From Clostridiaceae bacterium (GTDB taxonomy: Bacteria; Bacillota; Clostridia; Acetivibrionales; DUMC01): a DNA stretch of 8,731 nucleotides. The stretch is from contig JAAZDH010000182.1 in NCBI GenBank assembly GCA_012512865.1, positions 1 through 8,731 of the forward strand, given 5' to 3'. Shown here piece by piece: positions 1 to 5,805 of the stretch. Position numbers and translations under genes: made by a program. Each line of letters starts with the position of its first letter. Positions within the stretch are counted from its first letter, which is position 1. Under the pieces are notes generated by a model. It was not told the DNA's origin, did not search any database, and saw nothing but the letters and a program-made list of their open reading frames with translations.

Positions 1-160
1 AGCCCCTGTCATTGACGGCCGCGGTAAATTCCTGTAAATCAATTATTGCCAATCCCATTCTTTTTAATTTTCCAATGGCAGAGGCAAAACTATCTGCCGT
101 GATTTGCCCTCTTACCAATTCTCTCTGCTTATTAATGCACTCGTAAATGTAACTCGGCAC
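1..160 (-). CDS. pilC: Type IV pilus inner-membrane platform protein PilC, N-terminal part (cut by window edge)
   Basis: This is the first 53 codons of a GspF/PilC-family protein, the polytopic membrane platform on which pilins are assembled and which contacts the PilB and PilT ATPases. The visible N-terminus reads MPSYIYECIN followed by VRGQITADS and a short helix ending in LGLAIIDLQEF-like spacing (here RMGLAII). This is the usual start of the family (MPxYxY, then xGxIxAxS, then the LxxxGxxxxxI pattern). The frame has an in-frame stop inside the pilT end. The only plausible start after it is a GTG at 160, which places Pro-Ser-Tyr directly after the initiator as the family expects. The start lies 7 nt after the pilT stop, so the two genes are translationally close and surely co-transcribed. 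A weak GGGAG lies 12 nt upstream. The rest of the gene (family about 400 residues) is outside the window. Confidence 0.82.
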   Translation of the reverse strand, partial: MPSYIYECINKQRELVRGQITADSFASAIGKLKRMGLAIIDLQEFTAAVNDRG

Positions 161-167
161 GTCATAC

Positions 168-1265
168 TCACACTCCCGACCGGAGTATCAACCTTTCCGC
201 TTCCCGTTTATCCACACAGTATTCAAGCACGGTTTCCCTTGATATCTTGCCGCTGTTATGAAGCTTGGTCAATGCCTGGTCCATTGTCTGCATGCCATAG
301 GCTTGCCCCGTTTGTATCATGCCGTATAGCTGGTGATACTTCCCTTCCCTGATTATATTCCTTATGGCAGGTGTAGCTACCATGTATTCCACTGCAAGTA
401 CCCTGCTTTTATTCCCGATTGCTGGCACAAGCTGCTGGAATATTATTGCCTGTATGGAATTTGCAAGCTGCTGCCTAACCTGTTCACGTTTCTCTGTTGT
501 AAATATATCAACTATTCTTGACACGGTGAGGGGAGCTGTCTGGGTATGCATCGTTGAAAGCACAAGATGTCCCGTTTCTGCGGCCGTTATGGCAATTGAA
601 ATGCTCTCCTGGTCCCTCATTTCCCCTATCATAATGACATCCGGGTCATGCCTTAGAACATTCCTTAGCGCGTTTGCAAATGAATGGGTATCCAGCCCAA
701 CCTCCCTTTGCCTTACCATGGACTTGTTGTGCCTGTGCAAGAACTCTATCGGGTCCTCTATGGTAATTATGTTTAGCTTTTGCGTTTTGTTCATTATATT
801 TATTAAGGCAGCCAAAGTAGTCGATTTGCCGCTTCCGGCCGAACCGGTAACAAGGATAAGCCCCTTTGAAAGATTGCACAGGTCCTTTATTTCAGGTATC
901 AAGCCAAGGCTGTCATATTCTGGCACTATAAAGGGGACTACCCTGAAAGCCGCAGAATAAGTCCCTCTTTGAAACATGATGTTGCCCCTGAACCTTGCCA
1001 GGCTTTCGATAGCATATGTAAAGTCCAATTCAAGGTTATCCTCAAGCTGCTTACGTTGCTTTTCATTCAATAACGGCAGTAAAAGACCTTCCACATCCCT
1101 TGGCCGTAATGCCGGGTATTCCATCATGGTTATATCTCCAGCAATCCTTACGGCAGGAGGGCACCCGGCAACAAGATGCAGGTCCGTTGCATTCATTTGT
1201 ACTGTCTTTTCAAAAAGCTCCATAATTTCGATTTTTTGCCTTCCTTTAAGCCTTACATCTTGCAT
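168..1265 (-). CDS. pilT: Type IV pilus retraction ATPase PilT
   Basis: A 365-residue hexameric secretion-type ATPase that powers pilus retraction at the cytoplasmic face of PilC. Seen in the sequence: an N-terminal PAS-like region with NATDLHL (25-31); Walker A GSAGSGKST (141-149), with Ser-Ala where most PilTs have Pro-Thr; Asp box TIEDPIEF (168-175); Walker B with catalytic Glu215 in IMIGEMRD; His box with His233 and His240. The AIRNIIREGK motif at 300-309 is the C-terminal signature that separates PilT from the extension ATPase PilB. Length is typical of the family. The start at 1265 has AAGG 7 nt upstream. An internal ATG at residue 15 (1223) would also give a family-like N-terminus, but its GGAAGG is 15 nt away, so the upstream start is preferred. 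The gene sits 74 nt after the secretin-like gene and 7 nt before pilC, which fits one operon. Confidence 0.95.
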   Translation of the reverse strand: MQDVRLKGRQKIEIMELFEKTVQMNATDLHLVAGCPPAVRIAGDITMMEYPALRPRDVEGLLLPLLNEKQRKQLEDNLELDFTYAIESLARFRGNIMFQRGTYSAAFRVVPFIVPEYDSLGLIPEIKDLCNLSKGLILVTGSAGSGKSTTLAALINIMNKTQKLNIITIEDPIEFLHRHNKSMVRQREVGLDTHSFANALRNVLRHDPDVIMIGEMRDQESISIAITAAETGHLVLSTMHTQTAPLTVSRIVDIFTTEKREQVRQQLANSIQAIIFQQLVPAIGNKSRVLAVEYMVATPAIRNIIREGKYHQLYGMIQTGQAYGMQTMDQALTKLHNSGKISRETVLEYCVDKREAERLILRSGV

Positions 1266-1339
1266 ATTAAAACCTTCACCTTGCTGCTATTTTTCTAGCT
1301 GCCATTTAGCCAGCCTGCCAATCACTTAAAAAATGTAAA

Positions 1340-3328
1340 TCATTCAACCAGGCTGTCAATGATTTTTATCATGTCCATAATCTTCTGGATGTTTTCCGGC
1401 GTCTCTTCAACCCACATTATATAACGGGGGGTTGTGTCCCTCGATATATTCCCCGAAATATAAAAGTTTAATGAAGATATACCGGTAAGGTCCACAAGCA
1501 AATCCCTCCTGGCAGCAAGCCTTGATTGTCCAGCCGGGCTGGTTGAATAGTCTATTGGAACCCTTATCTTCTCACCCTTGACATCGATACCGGCTATTGC
1601 CGATTCGATTTCCTGTATCCTGTCCGGCCTGCACACGACAAGGATTTCTTTTGAAAACAACGGGAAATTAAGCGCAAAAACTCTTGCATCGGTAATCTGC
1701 AAGTACTCGAACCTTGTAACCGCCTCCTGCGGGCTTATATTTACAAGCTTGCGTATGAAAAACGCCGAATCTTCCCTTACAACGTCCGTATCAATATCAT
1801 TTAGCAATGATTTTATATTAATAATATCTTCCGGTGCACCTGTAACCCACACGGTATAAGCATTTGAATCAAGCGTAATCAACTGCACGGGTATGGCCAG
1901 CTGGCTTGCTATGCTTTTGAACTTCTCGGCAGTCAGGTGTTTAAGCTTCAGGGCAATTACATCAATAAACCACTTGCCGTTCTCCATTATGTCGATTTTT
2001 TCGATTAATTCCTCAAAATCCCCTATATCCTTGCTCTTGGAATCAAGCCATATTTTATAAGGGTTTGAGACAAGGTATAACACCTTGACATCGATGCCCA
2101 CTTGCTCAACTACTCTATTAATGTTTTCGGCAGTTACAAATTCCAGCTCGTAAGGAATCAATTCAAGGGGCATTTTTTCTTCCGGGATCATCTTATTTTC
2201 TTCTATATCCAGCAAACTTACGATTTCCTCCAGCTGTACTATTTCCTCGTCCCTGGTGCTTATCCATATGGTTTGGGGGTTGTTGTCAATCGTAATGGCC
2301 TTAATAGCCATACCCAGTTGTTTTATAAAACCCTCAAGGGTTTTTGCATCAATGTGTTCCAACTTGAAAGGAACAAGCTTTACAGCTTCCGCCCCCGTTA
2401 TGGGCTCCTCACCCGGTGATTCCGGATCTTTTATTTCATTTTCCGGGACGTCCACCATTAAAACCAGTTCTTTTACCTTTGAAAGCTCCCGTGAAGTGCC
2501 CTGGGCCCAGAGAACCTTTCCTTTTTCGTTAATAACAACTTGCTTTACGGGAATACCCAGTCTTTCCATTTGAATACCCAGTTGGCCGGCCGTAATATAA
2601 TTCAAGTCAAAACGCGCAAAAAGCTGCTTGTTGAAAAAGTCCTTTTCAAGGGTTTCACTCTTACCCACGACAATTATATTGCCGTTTACCATGTAATCCA
2701 GCCCGTTGCTTTTCACTAAATACTCAAGGGCTGTCAGGTACGTTACATTGCTTATTTTAAATGATACCCTTATTGGCTGCTCGGTGAAAACTATGTTTGA
2801 CTCCATCCCAAGCGCAATGGCGGAAAGTACATCCCTGATATCGGCATTTTCCACGTTAAGAGAAATCTTCCCGCTCACACTAGCACCCCTATTTTCCTTG
2901 CCCGCACTTGTACTGGCAATTGTACTGGTACTTGTACTATCACCTGTACTGGCACTTGCATCACCCTGGTTGCTCCCGGCGGTATTCGAACCTATATCCC
3001 CGGTGCTTGAGCCATTACCGGCAATAACCGGGCTGTTGCCGGCAGCATCCGATATCATGTATGGCATTGCCACTGAACCTGTCTTACCTGTTCCCGGTGT
3101 TCCAGCTTCCGTCATTCCAGGCACAAATGTTTCAGCCGCCAACGTGCTGGATCCTGGATTACCCCGTGCAGATGGTGGTTCAATAACGGTTTCCGCCGTT
3201 ACTGCCGCCATGAAATATACCATAATTACGGCATAAAAGAAAACGCGAACACTTAATCTAAGCACCCTTAGTATTCTTTTTCTTTTTCTAGCCTTGTAGG
3301 TAGATTTCCTGCTTCTCCTCATATTCAT
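1340..3328 (-). CDS. Secretin-like protein with N0/STN domain and about six N1-like ring repeats, lacking the secretin pore domain
   Basis: A 662-residue protein. Layout: a very basic N-terminus (Arg/Lys to residue 28), one membrane segment at about 23-45, a Ser/Thr/Gly/Ala-rich linker (about 50-150), a secretin/TonB short N-terminal domain at about 155-222 (NADIRDVLSAIA, then NVTYLTALEYL and GNIIVVG), then about six tandem units of 60-70 residues: 236-293, 316-375, 388-447, 454-513, 522-583 and 588-659. Each unit reads roughly hydrophobic-x-Leu, TAxx helix, a Val-rich strand, Asp-Asn, and an I/V-W-V strand (Trp274, 355, 427, 494 and 639; the fifth unit lacks Trp), ending in a helix and Ile-Asp. 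This is the N0 plus N1 periplasmic architecture of PilQ/GspD. The protein stops where the C-terminal beta-barrel secretin domain should begin. The gene follows the PilP-like gene, as pilQ follows pilP elsewhere. Inference: a membrane-anchored ring or wall conduit for the pilus. A stop directly upstream of the ATG fixes the start; the Shine-Dalgarno is weak (GGGATGG). The internal Met3 is also possible. Confidence 0.82.
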   Translation of the reverse strand: MNMRRSRKSTYKARKRKRILRVLRLSVRVFFYAVIMVYFMAAVTAETVIEPPSARGNPGSSTLAAETFVPGMTEAGTPGTGKTGSVAMPYMISDAAGNSPVIAGNGSSTGDIGSNTAGSNQGDASASTGDSTSTSTIASTSAGKENRGASVSGKISLNVENADIRDVLSAIALGMESNIVFTEQPIRVSFKISNVTYLTALEYLVKSNGLDYMVNGNIIVVGKSETLEKDFFNKQLFARFDLNYITAGQLGIQMERLGIPVKQVVINEKGKVLWAQGTSRELSKVKELVLMVDVPENEIKDPESPGEEPITGAEAVKLVPFKLEHIDAKTLEGFIKQLGMAIKAITIDNNPQTIWISTRDEEIVQLEEIVSLLDIEENKMIPEEKMPLELIPYELEFVTAENINRVVEQVGIDVKVLYLVSNPYKIWLDSKSKDIGDFEELIEKIDIMENGKWFIDVIALKLKHLTAEKFKSIASQLAIPVQLITLDSNAYTVWVTGAPEDIINIKSLLNDIDTDVVREDSAFFIRKLVNISPQEAVTRFEYLQITDARVFALNFPLFSKEILVVCRPDRIQEIESAIAGIDVKGEKIRVPIDYSTSPAGQSRLAARRDLLVDLTGISSLNFYISGNISRDTTPRYIMWVEETPENIQKIMDMIKIIDSLVE
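2906..2965. repeat. 12-bp period tandem repeat, about five units, inside the secretin-like gene
   Basis: Five imperfect 12-bp units start at 2906, 2918, 2930, 2942 and 2954. The plus-strand consensus is acttgtactggc, and the last unit diverges most. On the coding strand they give four-residue Ser-Thr-rich units in the linker between the membrane anchor and the N0 domain. The unit length is a multiple of three, so gain or loss of units would change linker length without a frameshift. Confidence 0.75.
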
Positions 3329-3366
3329 TTATTTCCATCCCTGATTTTCATTTCCATCCGCGCATT

Positions 3367-3897
3367 TCACTTGTTTGACAAGCTTAGCGTAATCTCTTTT
3401 TCGCCAGCTTTCAAAACCACGGTACTACTTGTAATTTCGGCAACTTTCCAATTTTGATTTACACTGTCCCCCTCTATTACAACGTATGATTTTTCACCTG
3501 TCTCAATAATTGCAACACTTTTACCCTTTTCATCATAAAGTATGCCTGAAATTGTCACAGGCTGCTGGAAGGGGTCATATAATGTTTCGTTGCCAAGATT
3601 TGTCGCTGCTCCTTCCCCTTCTTTAATTTCGAGGGTACGTTCCATGTTTGGAAGCACCTCCACCTTGCCTTCTGCTTCCTTGATCAACCCGGCAATTTTC
3701 TCATCGTCCAAGTTTTCTACTGTTGCAGGACGGCTCCCAAAATAGCCGGCAATGTCCTGGTTTGAATATATTATTACCAATACCACAACCAGCACAAGCA
3801 ATAACGGCAAAGTGTACACGAGGGTCCTGTTTTTTTTAAAAAAAGCATCTATTCTGCTTTTAAAACTACTATTATTTTCATTCTTCTTCCATTTCAT
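3367..3897 (-). CDS. PilP/GspC-like single-pass membrane protein of the type IV pilus cluster
   Basis: A 176-residue protein with a short basic cytoplasmic N-terminus, one strong membrane helix at about 25-44 (Leu/Val run), an acidic linker (about 55-105), and a C-terminal beta domain at about 107-174. That domain opens with YDPFQQPVTISGIL and continues with AIIETGEKSYVV, GDSV, a Val-x-x-Ile turn and a final TLSL strand. This is the pattern of the PilP/GspC homology region (DPF, strand, Gly-Asp, strand, hydrophobic tail), the domain that binds the N0 domain of the secretin in diderm pili. It lies directly before the secretin-like gene (38-nt gap), matching pilP-pilQ order. A longer reading frame starts 60 nt earlier at 3957 but has no ribosome site. 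The ATG at 3897 has GAGGGG 9 nt upstream and begins MKWKKNE, so it was chosen. The PilP assignment rests on pattern and context, not on alignment. Confidence 0.72.
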   Translation of the reverse strand: MKWKKNENNSSFKSRIDAFFKKNRTLVYTLPLLLVLVVVLVIIYSNQDIAGYFGSRPATVENLDDEKIAGLIKEAEGKVEVLPNMERTLEIKEGEGAATNLGNETLYDPFQQPVTISGILYDEKGKSVAIIETGEKSYVVIEGDSVNQNWKVAEITSSTVVLKAGEKEITLSLSNK

Positions 3898-4009
3898 CCC
3901 AATATTCCCCTCTGGTAAGAGCTTCATAGTTGCTGGCGCATGCAGTAAAATAATCAAAACAACAAAATATTACCTTGCTGAAAATGTAAAAAACCTTAGT
4001 TTCCATAAA

Positions 4010-4048
4010 TTGCCGCAAAGAAAGTAAAATATTACTTCCTTTGTGCAA
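4010..4048 (-). other. Intercistronic stem-loop after the pilin gene
   Basis: The arms 4016-4027 and 4032-4043 pair over 12 positions (one G-U in the minus-strand RNA) around a 4-nt loop. A further TTGC/GCAA pairing (4045-4048 with 4010-4013) lies beyond a small internal loop. No U-run follows directly in either direction, so it does not look like an intrinsic terminator. It stands in the 298-nt gap between the prepilin stop (4196) and the PilP-like start (3897). A role as a 3' stabiliser or processing site that separates abundant pilin mRNA from low-abundance assembly genes is inference. Confidence 0.6.
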
Positions 4049-4195
4049 ACAATAATATCATTATCTCTACACTATTTATAAAAAACAATATTGCAGGATA
4101 AGAATACTTTTTTTTGGTTTTACTTCCGGTTTGCATTTTTCCATAACCTTAGCTATGTAAGCTCATAGGCATGTAAGCTAGCAAAAGCTTTGTGC

Positions 4196-4582
4196 TTAAT
4201 CTCCTGATCCTCCTGCTTGTACGACAGTTACATCTATTTTTTTTGCACTGCCATCAATCGTAACCTTCCATTCACTTTCGTCTTGCTGGCGTTCAGGCCA
4301 ATCCGTGAGATATGTTTGCCATTCAGTAGCATTACTACTTGTCCATTCTTTTAGTGTTCCCTCTGACGGCCACCCATTTTCTGCTACGTACAAGGCCGCA
4401 GCGCTCCGCAAAGCGCGCTCATTTGCATTATCAGCTGCCTCCCTTGCTTCCTTAAGTGAAGCAGAGTATATCGGCACCACTATTGCCGCCAGCACACCAA
4501 GGATTGCAACTACAATGACAAGCTCCGTCAATGTAAAACCTTTCTTGTTTTTCTTAAACCCTTTCATAATTTTGTTGATCAT
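4196..4582 (-). CDS. Type IV prepilin (major pilin or pseudopilin)
   Basis: A 128-residue class III signal protein. The basic leader ends at Gly15 in KNKKG, followed by FTLTELVIVVAILGVLAAIV. Cleavage would fall between Gly15 and Phe16, and Glu20 is the conserved Glu5 of the mature protein. A single N-terminal helix (about 16-38) is followed by the polar continuation of the alpha-1 spine (about 42-68) and a small C-terminal domain with five Trp and no Cys, so there is no disulphide loop. The mature length of about 113 residues is on the short side, within the range of GspG-type pseudopilins and small pilins. The start is well supported: AGGGGAGG lies 7 nt before the ATG at 4582, the best ribosome site among the pilus genes here. 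The gene has its own long AT-rich leader and a 298-nt downstream gap containing a hairpin, which fits separate, high expression. Confidence 0.93.
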   Translation of the reverse strand: MINKIMKGFKKNKKGFTLTELVIVVAILGVLAAIVVPIYSASLKEAREAADNANERALRSAAALYVAENGWPSEGTLKEWTSSNATEWQTYLTDWPERQQDESEWKVTIDGSAKKIDVTVVQAGGSGD

Positions 4583-4664
4583 TGCCTTACCTCCCCTTAA
4601 AGTTAAATAGAGTTGTTAATTAAAATAAAGTTTAGTATAAAAAATTATTTTATTTCATATTTAT

Positions 4665-4725
4665 GGCACAAACAGAATAGGAAATATAAGTTAATCCTAG
4701 TTGCGTTTATAATTCTTTTTGTGCC
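4665..4725 (-). promoter_or_regulatory. Compound hairpin in the presumed prepilin mRNA leader
   Basis: The outer arms GGCACAAA and TTTGTGCC (4725-4718 and 4672-4665 on the minus strand) pair perfectly over 8 bp and can extend by 4 bp past a one-base bulge. Inside, AGAA pairs with TTCT (4716-4713 with 4677-4674). After a 13-nt one-sided bulge, TAGGA pairs with TCCTA (4699-4695 with 4682-4678) around a 12-nt loop. Three nested helices in such AT-rich DNA suggest a real RNA fold. It ends 82 nt before the prepilin ATG. It does not match a riboswitch class I know; the c-di-GMP-I and -II cores were looked for and not found. Confidence 0.5.
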
Positions 4726-4771
4726 TATAAATACTTTTATCATATTTAATAATTTTTATTTCTTTCTATTC

Positions 4772-4777
4772 ATTATA
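4772..4777 (-). promoter_or_regulatory. Possible -10 element for the prepilin transcript
   Basis: There is a consensus TATAAT on the minus strand, preceded by TGGA. No good -35 hexamer lies 16-18 nt upstream (the best is AATGAT at 17 nt). A start about 7 nt downstream would put the compound hairpin inside the mRNA leader. In DNA this AT-rich such a hexamer is easily met by chance. Confidence 0.25.
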
Positions 4778-5159
4778 TCCATTATCATAAATTTATCATT
4801 TACATAATGTCGCTTTTTTACAATAATGCCCCCCTTTTTTTATAAAACATATTTTATATCATTTCTTACATTTTGTAAACATGTTTTTCTCAAAACGTGA
4901 ATATTTTTTACTAGGCTGCTTGTAAAGTGTTAAAATTCGACAAATATATTACAACATATTACTTATTTTACATTTTCCTTGTTTTTTCTATTCTTTTATA
5001 TTAAAAAATAAATGAATCCTCACTCCAGTTCGCAGGGCTGAGACTGCATTAATTACATTAATCTTACAATATTACTTACATATTTAAACATATATATTGT
5101 TAATTGTCATTATCGTTTTTGAAAACCTGTTATAATATCCTATTATATGGCGTAATAAT

Positions 5160-5430
5160 ACAAGGTTATCATAAATTTACTGGTGTCAACGCAGTGTTGC
5201 TAACGGCTGCCTGTTTTTGCCTTGCCTGGTTTATTGACCCAAATAATTTCCCGGATCTTTACCACTCTCTATTACCATGCTCCAACACCATGTTCATGCC
5301 TGGGGATATTCATTTCAAGCTAATTTCTTTCTTGGTTCAAGCTGATTTGTGCTTTACGCTCATTCTTCCAGGACTCTTGCTGCTGAAGTCATTTTCACGG
5401 TTTGTGCACTTAACTTTGCTGCGCTTTTAG
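5160..5430 (+). other. Unassigned coding-like segment, possible gene remnant
   Basis: This stretch is clearly richer in G+C than the 500 bp beside it. It keeps one plus-strand frame open to a TAG at 5428-5430, converging on the end of the truncated prepilin peptidase. The translated frame is hydrophobic and contains FIDPNNFPD and, 13 residues on, PGDIHFKL, faintly like the two Asp motifs of A24 prepilin peptidases. The spacing within and between the motifs is wrong, though, and the frame has no ribosome site and no good start. Minus-strand frames are full of stops. It may be debris from the rearrangement that removed the peptidase domain. I do not call a gene. Confidence 0.25.
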
Positions 5431-5775
5431 TATACACATGAATAAAATGCAGTAAATAAACGAAACCACTATACAAGATATTACAAACCATACGGAAAGG
5501 CCAAAAATGATATGCAGGATAAGCCAGGTTATCCCGTTCAAGAATTCCACGGCAGGATACCTTAATGATATCCTGCCCTTGCAAAAACGGCACCTGCCTT
5601 TAAGCAGAATATAGCTTAAGACAGGCACCATGTCATACCACTTGAGATTCCTGCCGCAACGGGTGCAGTGGGAAGCGCCCACGACCACGGATTCTTTCCG
5701 TGGTACGCGGTATATGCAAACATTGAGGAAACTCCCCACAACCAACCCCAGTACAAAAACAAGTACATTCATCAT
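5410..5775 (-). CDS. pilD: Prepilin peptidase, N-terminal (cysteine-motif/methylase) domain only; truncated
   Basis: A 121-residue protein that begins like a full prepilin leader peptidase/N-methyltransferase: a membrane helix with LGLVVGSFLNVCIYRVP, then the zinc-type pairs CTRC (about 37-40) and CRFC (about 62-65), WYDMVPVLSY between them, and SLRYPAVEFLNG, the N-terminal domain signature (Pfam DiS_P_DiS). One or two further hydrophobic helices follow, and the frame stops after LKAQQS. The A24 peptidase part, with the two catalytic Asp motifs (FID...IPD and GxGDxK) that should start here, is absent in all minus frames downstream, so about half of a usual 250-residue protein is missing. It could not cleave prepilin alone. 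Either a complete copy exists elsewhere or the domain works with a separate peptidase. It starts 30 nt after the serA stop; the nearest GGGAG is 13 nt from the ATG, so translation may be weak. Confidence 0.85.
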   Translation of the reverse strand: MMNVLVFVLGLVVGSFLNVCIYRVPRKESVVVGASHCTRCGRNLKWYDMVPVLSYILLKGRCRFCKGRISLRYPAVEFLNGITWLILHIIFGLSVWFVISCIVVSFIYCILFMCILKAQQS

Positions 5776-5805
5776 GATACAATTGTAACTCCCATCTTTT
5801 ACTGT

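Larger units (their letters stand above)
4583..5409. other. Gene-poor intergenic region between the truncated prepilin peptidase and the prepilin
   Basis: No convincing gene is visible over 827 bp. From about 4600 to 5150 the DNA is very AT-rich and closed by stops in most frames. It contains a compound hairpin (4665-4725), a lone TATAAT on the minus strand (4772-4777), and a small GC-rich island (about 5018-5048) that can form a weak stem with CTCA/TGAG ends, followed within 10 nt by a T-rich tract on the minus strand. That island could be a poor terminator for the serA transcript. From about 5160 to 5409 the base composition rises towards coding-like values although no gene is recognised. 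Confidence 0.6.

Noticed and set aside
364..960. Long open frame on the plus strand opposite pilT
   Set aside because: It is a shadow of pilT: Walker A, Walker B and His-box motifs are all on the minus strand, and the plus frame has no recognisable domain or ribosome site.
2706..3236. Plus-strand open frame rich in Leu/Val/Pro opposite the secretin-like gene
   Set aside because: It mirrors the low-complexity linker and N0 region of the minus-strand gene; no independent evidence of coding.
3898..3957. Upstream ATG extending the PilP-like protein by 20 residues
   Set aside because: There is no ribosome site before it, while the ATG at 3897 has GAGGGG at suitable distance and gives a typical short basic N-terminus before the membrane helix.
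5030..5050. CTGAGA in a GC island resembling part of a TPP riboswitch
   Set aside because: None of the other conserved thi-box segments (such as the CCTGAT part or the P3 arm) are present, and no thiamine gene follows.
4583..5100. Search for a c-di-GMP riboswitch in the pilin leader
   Set aside because: Such switches are known before clostridial pilin genes, but neither class core could be found here.
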